DNA of 64,000 bases from Clostridia bacterium (lineage in GTDB: Bacteria > Bacillota > Clostridia > Oscillospirales > Acutalibacteraceae): assembly GCA_017410325.1 (NCBI GenBank), contig JAFQRA010000011.1, positions 25,574 through 89,573 of the forward strand, written 5' to 3'. Below, piece after piece: positions 47,799 to 56,379 of this stretch (position 1 is the stretch's first letter; every line of letters begins with the position of its first letter). The notes beneath the pieces are model-generated. The model did not search any database. It saw nothing but the letters and a program-made list of their open reading frames with translations, and had not been told where the DNA came from. Both the position numbers and the translations under genes were made by a program.

Positions 47799-49454
47799 TT
47801 GATTAACGGTAACATTCTGCGTGATGCGATTATTTCCGCAGCAAACAATATAGATAACAGCCGCAAGGCGGTTGATGCGCTAAACGTTTTCCCCGTGCCC
47901 GACGGTGACACGGGTACAAATATGTCAATGACCATCAAGGCCGCTGCCCGTGAGCTGGCACTTCTCCCCAATTCAAGCACTGTGGGCGAGGTTTCCGCAA
48001 AGGCGGCATCCGCACTTCTCAGAGGCGCGCGAGGCAACTCGGGCGTTATACTCTCGCTTATTTTCCGCGGCTTTTCCAAGGCACTCAAGGGGCTTGACAC
48101 AGCCGACTCAAAGGCACTTTCAAGAGCGCTTGCCGAGGGCACGAAGGCCGCTTACGGTGCGGTAATGAAGCCCACCGAGGGTACGATTCTCACGGTTGTG
48201 CGTGAGTCGGGCGAAAAAGCGGCACTTGCGGCTGACGGTATTTCCGCAACTCAGCTGTGGAAAACCGCCTGTCAGGCAGGTAACGAGGCACTTGCCAGAA
48301 CGCCCGAAATGCTTCCTCAGCTTAAAAAAGCAGGCGTTGTCGATGCCGGCGGTCAGGGACTTATGCTCATTTTCGAGGGTATGCTCAGCGTTTTTGAAGG
48401 CAACGGCATTATCCCCTCACTCACGGATGACCCTGCAGCGGCGGTAAAGCCCGTTGCTTCTGCCGCGGCAAATGAAGAAATAAAATTCGGCTACTGCACG
48501 GAATTTATTGTAAACCGCACGGGCAGCGACCCGTCGGAAGCAGTCCGCCTTCGTGCCTACCTTGAATCAATCGGCGACTGCGTTGTGGTTGTGGATGACG
48601 AGGAAATCATAAAGGTTCACGTTCACTCCAACGACCCCGGCAACGCTATTCAGGAGGGCCTTAAATACGGCGCACTCGTCAACATTAAAATTGACAATAT
48701 GCGCTATCAGCACAGCAACAATGTTGTTGAGGGTGCACCCGAAGCCGAAAGCACTGCAGAAGAGAATTCCGTTCCCGAAGCCGCGCCGATTGAAAAGCAG
48801 TTTGGCTTTGTTGCCGTTTGTGCGGGTGCAGGCTTTGAGGAAATGTTTTACCAGCTCGGTGCGGATGCGGTTGTAAGCGGCGGTCAGACGATGAACCCCA
48901 GCACGGACGATATTCTCCGTGCCGTGCTTGCAACACCCGCTGAGCACGTTTTCATTCTGCCCAACAACAAGAATATAATTATGGCGGCTGAGCAGGTTAT
49001 ACCTATGTGCGAAAAGGGAATAAGCGTGCTCCACACAAAAACTGTTCCGCAGGGTATTGCCGCAATGCTCAGCTTTGACGAAACGATTTCTGCCGACAAG
49101 AATCACCTTGAAATGATGAAGGCGGCAGGCAGAGTAGGCACGGGTCTTGTAACCTTTGCCGCACGCGACAGCGAGGTAAACGACCAGAAGGTGCGCAAGG
49201 GTGAAATCCTCGGTATGGAGGAAGGCAAAATCACCGTGCTTGAGCGCGACGTTATCAAGGCGGGCTACAAGGTTGCACGCAGGCTTTACAGAAAGCACGG
49301 TGCTTCCATGATAACGATTTACTACGGTGAGGATGCAAACGAGGCCCAGGCAGAAGAGCTTGCCTCACTCATAGGCTCACGCTGTCAGAATGCGGAAATT
49401 TCCGTAATCAACGCCGGCCAGCCCGTATATTACTTTACAATTTCGGTTGAATAA
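47799..49454 (+). CDS. DAK2-domain protein YloV/FakA-type
   Basis: A 551-residue protein with TTG start 47799 after GAGGTAAAG. The N-terminal DhaL/DAK2 domain binds ATP and substrate: NVFPVPDGDTGTNMSMT and GARGNSGVILSL. The middle has the DAK1-like/FakA part (IGDCVVVVDDEEIIKVHVHSN) and the C-terminal 200 residues the FakA domain. FakA with FakB phosphorylates exogenous fatty acids; FakB is not seen in this window. The position between asp23 and recG matches Bacillus yloV. Cytoplasmic. Confidence 0.93.
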   Translation: MINGNILRDAIISAANNIDNSRKAVDALNVFPVPDGDTGTNMSMTIKAAARELALLPNSSTVGEVSAKAASALLRGARGNSGVILSLIFRGFSKALKGLDTADSKALSRALAEGTKAAYGAVMKPTEGTILTVVRESGEKAALAADGISATQLWKTACQAGNEALARTPEMLPQLKKAGVVDAGGQGLMLIFEGMLSVFEGNGIIPSLTDDPAAAVKPVASAAANEEIKFGYCTEFIVNRTGSDPSEAVRLRAYLESIGDCVVVVDDEEIIKVHVHSNDPGNAIQEGLKYGALVNIKIDNMRYQHSNNVVEGAPEAESTAEENSVPEAAPIEKQFGFVAVCAGAGFEEMFYQLGADAVVSGGQTMNPSTDDILRAVLATPAEHVFILPNNKNIIMAAEQVIPMCEKGISVLHTKTVPQGIAAMLSFDETISADKNHLEMMKAAGRVGTGLVTFAARDSEVNDQKVRKGEILGMEEGKITVLERDVIKAGYKVARRLYRKHGASMITIYYGEDANEAQAEELASLIGSRCQNAEISVINAGQPVYYFTISVE

Positions 49455-49457
49455 GCT

Positions 49458-51500
49458 ATGCTTCAGTTTTCAAGCAACATTCAATATCTCAAGGGAGTAG
49501 GCGAAGCCCGTGCCAAGCTGTTTCGGCGGCTTGGCGTGGACAGCGTCGGCTCCCTTGTGCGCCTTTATCCGAGGGCTTATGAGGATTGGAGCAGTACCGT
49601 TTCGATTCTCGATGCCGTACCGGGTGAAACCTGCTGTATAAAAGCAACGGTCTGCGCCCCCGTAACCCACGCCCTTATCCGCAAGGGTATGACGATTTAC
49701 AAAACGGAGGCGACAGACGGCGAAAATATAATGAAAATTACGATTTTCAACAACCGCTTTGCCGCAGAGAAGCTAAAAGAGGGCGAGGAATACCTCTTCT
49801 TCGGCAAAATTTCCGCCTATGGCTACAGCAGGGAAATGTCCTCTCCGCAGATTGAAAGAGCCGTTACGGGCGAGAGAATACGCCCCATTTATCCGCAGAC
49901 GCAGTCGCTAACCTCACGCACCATAGAGGGCTGTGTGAAGCGTGCGCTCGAAACGCTTGAAGCCCTGCCCGAGGACGTTTTAAGCGAAGAAATCCGCAGC
50001 CGCTACGCCCTTTGTTCATACAAAGAGGCTCTGCATAAAATCCATTTCCCGACTACGCAGGCAGACGTAATGACCGCGCGCAGACGCTTAAGCTTTGAGG
50101 AGCTTTACGTTTTGCAGACGGGTCTTCTGCTGCTGCGCGGCAGAAGCCGCAAAAAAACGGGCTGTAAAATAGAAAAGGATTTTTCCGATGAATTCTTTTC
50201 GCTTCTCCCCTTTACCCCTACGGGCGCACAGCAAAGAGCCGTCGGCGAAGCGGTAAACGATATGTCGGGCGCAACGCCGATGAACAGGCTTTTACAGGGT
50301 GACGTAGGCTCGGGCAAAACCGCAGTTGCCGCCGCACTAAGTTACACCTGCGCAAAAAACGGCTTTCAGTCCGCAATTATGGCACCGACCGAAATTCTTG
50401 CCGTACAGCATTACAAAACCTTTGCTAAGCTGCTTGAAGCCACCGATTTGAAGGTTGAGCTTCTTGTCGGGTCAACCCCTGCAAAAGAAAAAAAGAGGAT
50501 AAAGCAAAGCCTTTTGACGGGTGAAACCGACATAATCATAGGCACACACGCGCTTATACAAAAGGACGTTGAATTCAACAAATTAGGGCTTGTGGTAACA
50601 GATGAACAGCACCGCTTCGGTGTCGGTCAACGCAGTGCACTCGGCTCAAAAGGCTATAACCCCCACACGCTGGTTATGTCCGCAACGCCCATTCCCCGTA
50701 CGCTTGCGCTGATTATTTACGGCGACCTTGACGTGAGCGTGCTTGACGAATTGCCCGCAGGCAGGCAGAAAATTGAAACCTACGCCATTGACGGCACAAT
50801 CCGTCAGCGTGCCTACGGCTACGTGAAAAAGCACCTTGACGAGGGCAGGCAGGGCTACATAGTCTGTCCGCTTGTTGAGGACAGCGAAAGCCTCGACCTT
50901 GCCGCCGCAGAGGACTACGCCGAAAAAATAGCGAAAAAGGAATTCGCAGGCTACAGCGTGGGGCTTCTCCACGGCAAGATGAAGCCCAAGGACAAGGAAG
51001 CGGTTATGGCCGCCTTTGCAAACGGCGAAATTCAGCTTCTCGTTTCCACAACGGTTATCGAGGTTGGCGTTGACGTACCAAACAGCGTTATTATGGTTAT
51101 TGAAAACGCCGAGCGTTTCGGACTTTCACAGCTTCACCAGCTGAGAGGCAGAGTGGGCAGAGGCAAGCACAAATCGACCTGTATTCTGATTTCCGACGCA
51201 AAGGGCGAAACCGCACAGAGAAGACTGAAAACAATGTGCAAAACCACCGACGGCTTTAAAATTGCCGACGAGGATTTGAAGCTGAGAGGCCCCGGCGATT
51301 TCTTCGGCGCAAGACAGCACGGTCTGCCCGAAATGAAGATAGCCGACCTTTCAAGCGACATGGAATTACTAAAGCAGGCACAGCAGGCGGCAAAGGACAC
51401 ACTTCACCTTGACCCTGCCCTGCGAAGCGAAAAAAACGCCCCCCTAAAGGCGGCGGTAATAGAGCTGTTTGAAAGAATGGGCCCGAATGGGATGAACTGA
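49458..51500 (+). CDS. recG: ATP-dependent DNA helicase RecG
   Basis: A 680-residue RecG. The N-terminal wedge (OB) domain is followed by a helicase core: Walker A GDVGSGKTAVAA, DEQHRF box, SATPIPRTLAL, and the C-terminal QLRGRVGRG (motif VI) with VIEVGVDVPNS (motif V). It regresses stalled replication forks and processes Holliday junctions. It starts 4 bases after yloV stop and ends the run; the following hairpin repeat at 51529 may help end the transcript. Confidence 0.97.
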   Translation: MLQFSSNIQYLKGVGEARAKLFRRLGVDSVGSLVRLYPRAYEDWSSTVSILDAVPGETCCIKATVCAPVTHALIRKGMTIYKTEATDGENIMKITIFNNRFAAEKLKEGEEYLFFGKISAYGYSREMSSPQIERAVTGERIRPIYPQTQSLTSRTIEGCVKRALETLEALPEDVLSEEIRSRYALCSYKEALHKIHFPTTQADVMTARRRLSFEELYVLQTGLLLLRGRSRKKTGCKIEKDFSDEFFSLLPFTPTGAQQRAVGEAVNDMSGATPMNRLLQGDVGSGKTAVAAALSYTCAKNGFQSAIMAPTEILAVQHYKTFAKLLEATDLKVELLVGSTPAKEKKRIKQSLLTGETDIIIGTHALIQKDVEFNKLGLVVTDEQHRFGVGQRSALGSKGYNPHTLVMSATPIPRTLALIIYGDLDVSVLDELPAGRQKIETYAIDGTIRQRAYGYVKKHLDEGRQGYIVCPLVEDSESLDLAAAEDYAEKIAKKEFAGYSVGLLHGKMKPKDKEAVMAAFANGEIQLLVSTTVIEVGVDVPNSVIMVIENAERFGLSQLHQLRGRVGRGKHKSTCILISDAKGETAQRRLKTMCKTTDGFKIADEDLKLRGPGDFFGARQHGLPEMKIADLSSDMELLKQAQQAAKDTLHLDPALRSEKNAPLKAAVIELFERMGPNGMN

Positions 51501-51528
51501 AAATAAGAAAGAAAAAAGAAGAAATTAT

Positions 51529-51551
51529 GGTGGGCTTCGCCCACACCCGAA
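51529..51551. repeat. GGTGGGC/GCCCACACC hairpin
   Basis: GGTGGGCTTCGCCCACACCCGA, the same short stem as in 27289, 28622 and 61009, here without the GCAAAATGCAAA prefix. The next 120 bases are A+T-rich with repeated TTCATTATTCAT and no gene. Confidence 0.55.
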
Positions 51552-51670
51552 AAGTATTATTCATTATTCATCAGCGTAAGCGACTTCATCATTCATTATT
51601 CATTAAATATTTCCATAGGGGCAATTCACTTGCTTGTCCGTTGTGAAAGCGATATGATGTTTGAAACCTA

Positions 51671-51699
51671 TTGACAAAGAAAAGGTTTTCCCATATAAT
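51671..51699 (+). promoter_or_regulatory. Perfect consensus promoter of the antitoxin-like RNA
   Basis: TTGACA (51671-51676), 17-base spacer, TATAAT (51694-51699). Confidence 0.85.
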
Positions 51700-51705
51700 A
51701 TGAGT

Positions 51706-51801
51706 GTAAGGTGTTGCCGATAGACGGTTACGCCCTCAGAATAACGTTAAGTTAAGAAATAACCGCTTGTTTTCTCAGGACAGGGCGGTTATTTCTTTTT
51801 T
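51706..51801 (+). ncRNA. Candidate antisense RNA (type I antitoxin)
   Basis: A transcript of about 95 bases is bounded by the promoter at 51671 and the terminator formed by AAGAAATAACCGC (51754-51766) and GCGGTTATTTCTT (51785-51797) with T-rich tail. Its end overlaps the end of the opposing 28-residue toxin-like gene (51789-51875). The segment CGCCCTC (51731-51737) is complementary to GAGGGCG next to the toxin Shine-Dalgarno site. Both transcripts begin with the same GTAAGGTGTTG. No open frame of note. Confidence 0.7.
51754..51801. terminator. Bidirectional terminator shared by antitoxin RNA and toxin mRNA
   Basis: A 13-base perfect stem (51754-51766 with 51785-51797) and TTTTTT on the + strand; the minus side has an A+T-rich follow-on. 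It overlaps the toxin stop codon. Confidence 0.75.
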
Positions 51802-51875
51802 GTCAGTTCGACAACAAGTGCTATGATTGAAACCAAAAGCGTTCCCAAAAGGAACAGTTCTTCGTATGTAACCAT
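51789..51875 (-). CDS. 28-residue holin-like toxin (type I TA)
   Basis: ATG 51875 after AAGGAGGGCGGTGCCA opens 28 codons to TAA at 51789. The peptide is an acidic start (MVTYEELF), one hydrophobic helix (LLGTLLVSIIALVVEL) and a basic end TKKK. This is the plan of the small holin-like toxins of Gram-positive type I systems (putative holin-like toxin, TxpA/BsrG-like). The Shine-Dalgarno site is buried in the perfect stem CCCTCC/GGAGGG (51884-51900), and a second leader hairpin GAGGGC/GCCCTC occurs at 51908-51929. Insertion in the membrane is expected. Confidence 0.75.
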   Translation of the reverse strand: MVTYEELFLLGTLLVSIIALVVELTKKK

Positions 51876-51968
51876 TGGCACCGCCCTCCTTTCCGGAGGG
51901 AAAAGGCGCCCTCCGAATAAAACGAGGGCAAACCGCCTACCGTGTTATGACAACACCTTACGTAGGAT

Positions 51969-51997
51969 ATATTAGCACAAATGTTCGCACAAGTCAA
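51969..51997 (-). promoter_or_regulatory. Promoter of the toxin mRNA
   Basis: Minus strand TTGACT (51997-51992), 17-base spacer, TAATAT (51974-51969); start of transcription near 51962, giving an 85-base leader. Confidence 0.75.
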
Positions 51998-52073
51998 GTA
52001 GGGGCGATTTTTAATCGCCCGCCGTGAAAGCGATATAGCGGTAATTTACGGGCGATTCGTGAATCGCCCCTAC
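51998..52073. repeat. GTAGGGGCGAT paired repeat
   Basis: GTAGGGGCGATTTTTAATCGCCC and GGGCGATTCGTGAATCGCCCCTAC face each other over 76 bases. The GTGAAAGCGATAT between them recurs at 51642 and in part at 59212. Confidence 0.7.
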
Positions 52074-52108
52074 GGTTTGGTTATATCAATTACACAACAT
52101 CAAACTAC

Positions 52109-52139
52109 CGCCGTGCGGATTTTGTCCGTACGGCGGTGA
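52109..52139. other. Strong hairpin in a 500-base non-coding stretch
   Basis: CCGCCGTGCGGA and TCCGTACGGCGG, loop TTTTG, without a T run. The rest of 52074-52295 shows no gene. Confidence 0.45.
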
Positions 52140-52295
52140 AATAATTTTGCAGAGTTCTGTGTTTACGGCGAACCGTTATTCGGTTGTTTTCGGAATGTCG
52201 GCAAGCGCCATTCCCTACGCACAAAACAACGTGTCCGTAGCTCCGCCCCTCGGGCAGCTCGTTTGGGAAATTTCAATAAATAATGAAAAATTTAC

Positions 52296-52369
52296 GTAGG
52301 GGAGGCGTTTCGCCTCCCGCATAAAACGGCATATAAATTTAACATCGGGAGGGGCGACCCCTCCCCTAC
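52296..52369. repeat. CGTAGGGGAGGCG paired repeat after the LRR gene
   Basis: GTAGGGGAGGCGTTTCGCCTCC and GGGAGGGGCGACCCCTCCCCTAC. On the minus strand it follows the LRR protein stop, where GGGAGGGG-CGA-CCCCTCCC is a strong stem that can work as a terminator. Confidence 0.7.
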
Positions 52370-52374
52370 GTTTT

Positions 52375-54180
52375 TTAATAAATTACTCTGTTTACTCCAA
52401 ACAGATTTTTAAAGAATGAAACGAACTTCTGCCAGAAGCCCGCCTTTGAGGTGACTGTGATTTCGTCAAAAATCTCCTCGCCGTCGGCGTTGGTAACAAC
52501 GTTTTCGTCTGTGTCAACCAGCTTTGCGTAAATTGTTGCGTTACCGTTAGCAATGGAAGTCACACGACACTCCAAGCCGTCTTCACTGACCGTAGTCGAA
52601 ACGCCTGCGCCCTCAACAAACCAATTGACCGCATAACCCTCAGGGATTTCGATTTCTTCAAGCTGAAGAACAAGCGTGTCACCGTAATTTATGGTAGTTG
52701 TTGTCGTTTTATTGATTTTAATTTTTAGCAGTTCAACAGGTAAGGGTTCATCCGGCGTGGGTGCAACAGCGTTCTTCTGCCATACTGCATAAAGCGTTGT
52801 ATTTGCAGTAAGTGTTATGCTGTCACCTGCCGTATAACTCGCCATTGTTGCACTACTGCTCTTTGACCAACCGAGGAAAGTATAACCGCTTCTTGTCGGC
52901 TGTGTGCTACTAATTGTATAGCTTGTTGCACCGCTCTGGCTTGCAGGTGCACCGCTTCCGCCGTTTGCATTGTAAGAAAGGGTGTAGATAATAGGCTTTT
53001 CATCGTTATGCGTTCCATCACAAACTTTGAAAGTAAGAGAGTTATTTTGAGCATATTCTTTTGCAGGACATTCTGAACTCTTACTGCACAAAGTTAAAGT
53101 TTTAGCGCAGTTTGTAAAAGCAGTACTGTCAATAGACTTAATATTTACAGGAATATGTACTGTAGTCAGTGCTGTACAGCCATAAAAAGAACGGTAGTCT
53201 ATTGTTCTTTCGAAGTATCCGTCTGAATTATCTTTTATTACAACTGTTTTCAAGCTTGTACATCCTGCAAAAGCATTGTTACCTGTATTTTTGTAATTTG
53301 CCGGAATTGTTATGCTTTTAAGCGCTGTGCAATTTGCAAATGCGGCGGTATGTATTTCTACTTCTGCTGTTCCGCCTTCTGTTAAAGTTACCGTTTCTAA
53401 TCTAATACAATTTTCAAAGCAATTTCCTGTATATGAGCCTGTTCCTATTTGCTTAATGCTCTTAGGGATTTTTACGGTTTTGAGATACGAACAATCCATA
53501 AAGGCTGAGTCGCCAATTGTTATAAAGCCTTCGGGAATTTCAATCGACTGTAATGCAGTACAACCATAGAAAGAACGGTAGTCAACAATTCTTTCAAAAG
53601 CAACATCAGAATTACTTTTAATAACAACTGTTTTCAAGCTTGTACATCCTGCAAAAGCGTTGTTGCCTGTATTTTTGTAATTTGCCGGAATTGTTATGCT
53701 TTTAAGCGCTGTGCAATTTGCAAATGCGGCGGTATGTATTTCTACTTCTGCTGTTCCGTCTTCTGTTAAAGTTACCGTTTCTAACCTAATACAATTTTCG
53801 AAGCAATTTCCTGTATATGAGCCTGTTCCTATTTGCTTAATGCTCTTAGGGATTTTTACTGTTTTGAGATATGAGCAATTCATAAAAGCATAGTCGCCGA
53901 TTGTTTCTATACCCTCAGGTATAACTACAGAACTAATTGAACTATTGTCTTTAAAAGATGAATAACCTACGTGTTTAACAGAATATCCACCCAAAGATAC
54001 AGGCAATGTAATGTTTGTGTCCGAACCATTATATTTTGTTATGGTTGCGACATTACTGCTTACTGTATAAGTCCAGTCACCGCTAGTATATTCCGTTGCA
54101 GCTTCTGCGCTTATACTTGCTAATAAAAGCATTGTTATTAGTGTAATAAATAACATTGTTTTTCTAAACAGTTTTTTCAT
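52375..54180 (-). CDS. BspA-type leucine-rich-repeat surface protein
   Basis: A 601-residue secreted protein. The signal peptide is residues 1-28 (ending SISAEA). LRR_5/BspA-type repeats with the unit CTALKSITIPANYKN or SFYGCTALQSIEIPEG run over about 70-380. Next comes an InlB-B/Flg_new repeat (YNANGGSGAPASQSGATSY, then FLGWSKSSSATMASYTAGD), a Pro-rich turn and an Ig-like end. BspA-type proteins bind host or food surfaces. Two 128-residue blocks are nearly identical at the DNA level (384-base offset). It ends 'VIY' without a sortase motif, so retention may be non-covalent. Divergent to an XRE regulator. Confidence 0.88.
   Translation of the reverse strand: MKKLFRKTMLFITLITMLLLASISAEAATEYTSGDWTYTVSSNVATITKYNGSDTNITLPVSLGGYSVKHVGYSSFKDNSSISSVVIPEGIETIGDYAFMNCSYLKTVKIPKSIKQIGTGSYTGNCFENCIRLETVTLTEDGTAEVEIHTAAFANCTALKSITIPANYKNTGNNAFAGCTSLKTVVIKSNSDVAFERIVDYRSFYGCTALQSIEIPEGFITIGDSAFMDCSYLKTVKIPKSIKQIGTGSYTGNCFENCIRLETVTLTEGGTAEVEIHTAAFANCTALKSITIPANYKNTGNNAFAGCTSLKTVVIKDNSDGYFERTIDYRSFYGCTALTTVHIPVNIKSIDSTAFTNCAKTLTLCSKSSECPAKEYAQNNSLTFKVCDGTHNDEKPIIYTLSYNANGGSGAPASQSGATSYTISSTQPTRSGYTFLGWSKSSSATMASYTAGDSITLTANTTLYAVWQKNAVAPTPDEPLPVELLKIKINKTTTTTINYGDTLVLQLEEIEIPEGYAVNWFVEGAGVSTTVSEDGLECRVTSIANGNATIYAKLVDTDENVVTNADGEEIFDEITVTSKAGFWQKFVSFFKNLFGVNRVIY
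53251..53887. repeat. 384-base internal duplication in the LRR gene
   Basis: The block beginning CAAGCTTGTACATCCTGCAA at 53251 recurs at 53635 with only scattered changes over about 240 bases (for example AAAGCATTGTT versus AAAGCGTTGTT), and with lower identity before that. A recent in-frame tandem duplication of a 128-codon unit. Confidence 0.8.
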
Positions 54181-54208
54181 TTTGCTTTACCTCCAAAAGC
54201 AATATTTT

Positions 54209-54281
54209 ATTACATATGTTGTAATAATTTAACTTTAAAATATCACAATATGTTCTAATTGTCAATAACAACATATGTAAT
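54209..54281. promoter_or_regulatory. Inverted operators between LRR gene and XRE regulator
   Basis: ATTACATATGTTGTAAT (54209-54225) and its inverted partner ACAACATATGTAAT (54268-54281) flank a minus-strand TTGACA (54265-54260) that gives a 17-base spacer to TATTTT (54242-54237) for the LRR gene. A diverged half site is in CACAATATGTTCTAAT. Confidence 0.55.
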
Positions 54282-54298
54282 AATTTACGGAGGCTGTT

Positions 54299-54529
54299 AT
54301 GGCGGTTTACACAGACATATTAAAGGAATTGAGAAAAGACAAAAATCTGACGCAGGGTGATATGGCAAAGTTTTTTAACATTAAACAGTCTATGTATTCG
54401 ATGTATGAAAGCGGCAGAAGAACGATGAGAATTGAGATGTTGTGCGAGCTTGCAGACATTCTCGATACATCGACGGACTATATTCTCGGCCGCACGGCAG
54501 AAAAAAAGCCATATAAAAAAAGAAAATAA
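54299..54529 (+). CDS. XRE-family transcriptional regulator
   Basis: A 76-residue regulator: an HTH of the Cro/C1 type (LRKDKNLTQGDMAKFFNIKQSMYSMYESGRR, helix-turn-helix within 14-40), a LCELADILDTSTDYILGR end and a basic tail (KKPYKKRK). ATG 54299 follows ACGGAGGCTGTT. It faces away from the LRR gene, and two inverted ACATATGT operators lie between, so it likely controls that gene and itself. Such regulators often respond to growth phase or to a small ligand. Confidence 0.88.
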   Translation: MAVYTDILKELRKDKNLTQGDMAKFFNIKQSMYSMYESGRRTMRIEMLCELADILDTSTDYILGRTAEKKPYKKRK

Positions 54530-54539
54530 ACAAAATTAA

Positions 54540-54655
54540 GACGAGCAAAGCTCGCCCTACAAAATTTATTATTTAAAGCAAAACGGCCGCCCGAGGGGCG
54601 GCGCTACGGGTACGTTACAGATACGTTGGCGTAGCGTCGCCGCTTCGGCGACCGT
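54540..54655. repeat. GACGAGC...GCTCGCCCTAC repeats
   Basis: GACGAGC-AAA-GCTCGCCCTAC and a second GCGTCGCCGCTTCGGCGAC stem in the gap between the XRE gene and the ribulokinase stop; convergent gene ends. Confidence 0.5.
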
Positions 54656-54677
54656 TTATTTAATTACGCATTGCGAA

Positions 54678-56342
54678 TTATTCCATCTCGCCCTTGATAG
54701 CCTTAAGGCGCTTCATTACGTCGTTGCCGCCCTGGCCGAAGTAATCGTGGAGAATCTTATACTCGGCGTAGAGCTTGTCGTAGATTTCGGAATTCTCCTT
54801 GATGGGCTCGTAGACAACGTCCTTGACCTTACCCATAATGCTTGCGGCATAGAAGGCGTCGTCATAGCCGCCCTTTTCGCTGCCTGCGGCAACTGCGCCG
54901 AAGATAGCCGAGCCGAGTGCACCGCCCTGGTCGGAGCCTGCAATTTTGATGGGCATCTTGATGATGTCAGCATAAATCTGCATTGTCATCGGGTCTTTCT
55001 GTGAAATACCGCCTGCGGCGTAGAAGGAGTTAACCTCAACGCCCTGCTCACGGTAGTTTTCAATAATCATTCTCGTGCCGTAGGCTGTTGCCTCGATAAG
55101 CGCGCGGTAAATTTCCTCGGGCTTTGTGCGCAGAGTCATACCGACAATCATACCCGTAAGGTCAACGTCAACGAGGATTGAACGGTTGCCGTTCCACCAG
55201 TCAAGGGCTACAAGACCGCTCTCGCCGGGCTTCTGTGCCTCGCACTTGGAGCGCAGAAGCTTGTGAATGTTGATGCCCTTTTCCTTTGCTTCCTCGTAGT
55301 AGCTTGCGGGCAGGCAGTTGTCGATAAACCAGCCGAAGTGGTCACCCACGCAGGACTGACCTGCTTCGTAGCCGTAGAGGCCGGGCATAATACCGTCCGC
55401 AACGACACCGCAGATGCCCTTTACCTTCTTTTCAACGTCGGACATCATCATATGACAGGTTGAAGTACCGATGATTGCAACCATTTCGCCGGGCTTTGAA
55501 ACGCCGACAGCGGGAACGAAAATGTGAGCATCAATTATACCTGCGGCAACGGCGGCACCGACGGGAAGACCGGTAAGCTTTGAGGCTTCCTCGGTGATGT
55601 AGCCTGCGCACTTACCGCTGGGGAGAACCTCTCTGCCGAACTTTTCGTCAATAACGTTTTCAAGCCTGGGGTCAAGCGCCTTGAAGAACTCGTTTGAGGG
55701 GTAACCCGTGTTCTTGTTCCACATAGCCTTGTAGCCTGCACAGCAGGAGTTACGGGTTTCGTTGCCCGTAAGCTGCCATACAACCCAGTCGGTTGCTTCT
55801 ATAAAACGCTCCGTCTTCTCGTAGATTTCGGGGGCTTCGTCCAGAATCTGCCAGAGCTTGGGAATAGCCCACTCGGAGGAAATTTTGCCGCCGTAGTTTT
55901 CAAGCCACTCCTCGCCCATTTCGATAGCGATGTCGTTGAGCTTTGTTGCGTGTGCCTGTGCAGCGTGGTGCTTCCAGAGCTTTACGTAAGCGTGAGGCTC
56001 CTCCTTGTATTCGTCAAGGAAACAAAGCGGCGTGCCGTCCTTTGTTGTGGGAAGTACGGTACAGGCGGTAAAGTCGATACCGACACCGATAACGTCATTT
56101 GCGTCAATACCGCTCTTTGCGATAGCATCGGGAATCGTGTGGCTGAGAACGTCTATGTAATCCTGCGGGTGCTGAAGCGCCCAGTCCTGTCCGAGCTTTT
56201 TACCGCAGGGAAGTGCCTCATCCATAACTGCGTGGGGATATTCGAAAATACTGCTTGCAAGCTCCTCGCCCGTTTCAACGTTTACAACGAGCGCTCTGCC
56301 CGAAAGTGTGCCGTAGTCCAGACCGATTGCGTATTTTGCCAT
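54678..56342 (-). CDS. araB: Ribulokinase (FGGY family)
   Basis: A 554-residue FGGY carbohydrate kinase of the AraB type. The N-terminal half begins [15 protein letters not shown] (phosphate loop and hinge), then [14 protein letters not shown]; the second half holds [13 protein letters not shown], then [20 protein letters not shown] and [19 protein letters not shown]. It phosphorylates L-ribulose in arabinose breakdown. No araA, araD or arabinose transporter is within this window. AGAGAGGTAG precedes ATG 56342. Confidence 0.93.
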   Translation of the reverse strand: MAKYAIGLDYGTLSGRALVVNVETGEELASSIFEYPHAVMDEALPCGKKLGQDWALQHPQDYIDVLSHTIPDAIAKSGIDANDVIGVGIDFTACTVLPTTKDGTPLCFLDEYKEEPHAYVKLWKHHAAQAHATKLNDIAIEMGEEWLENYGGKISSEWAIPKLWQILDEAPEIYEKTERFIEATDWVVWQLTGNETRNSCCAGYKAMWNKNTGYPSNEFFKALDPRLENVIDEKFGREVLPSGKCAGYITEEASKLTGLPVGAAVAAGIIDAHIFVPAVGVSKPGEMVAIIGTSTCHMMMSDVEKKVKGICGVVADGIMPGLYGYEAGQSCVGDHFGWFIDNCLPASYYEEAKEKGINIHKLLRSKCEAQKPGESGLVALDWWNGNRSILVDVDLTGMIVGMTLRTKPEEIYRALIEATAYGTRMIIENYREQGVEVNSFYAAGGISQKDPMTMQIYADIIKMPIKIAGSDQGGALGSAIFGAVAAGSEKGGYDDAFYAASIMGKVKDVVYEPIKENSEIYDKLYAEYKILHDYFGQGGNDVMKRLKAIKGEME

Positions 56343-56379
56343 TTTATTCTACCTCTCTTTTATATTGTGAATTAATTTC

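Noticed and set aside
51529-52374. Possibility of a CRISPR array or insertion sequence in the repeat-rich gap
   Set aside because: Repeats are not evenly spaced, spacers are absent and no transposase frame exists; the gap is explained by the toxin-antitoxin locus and palindromic repeats.
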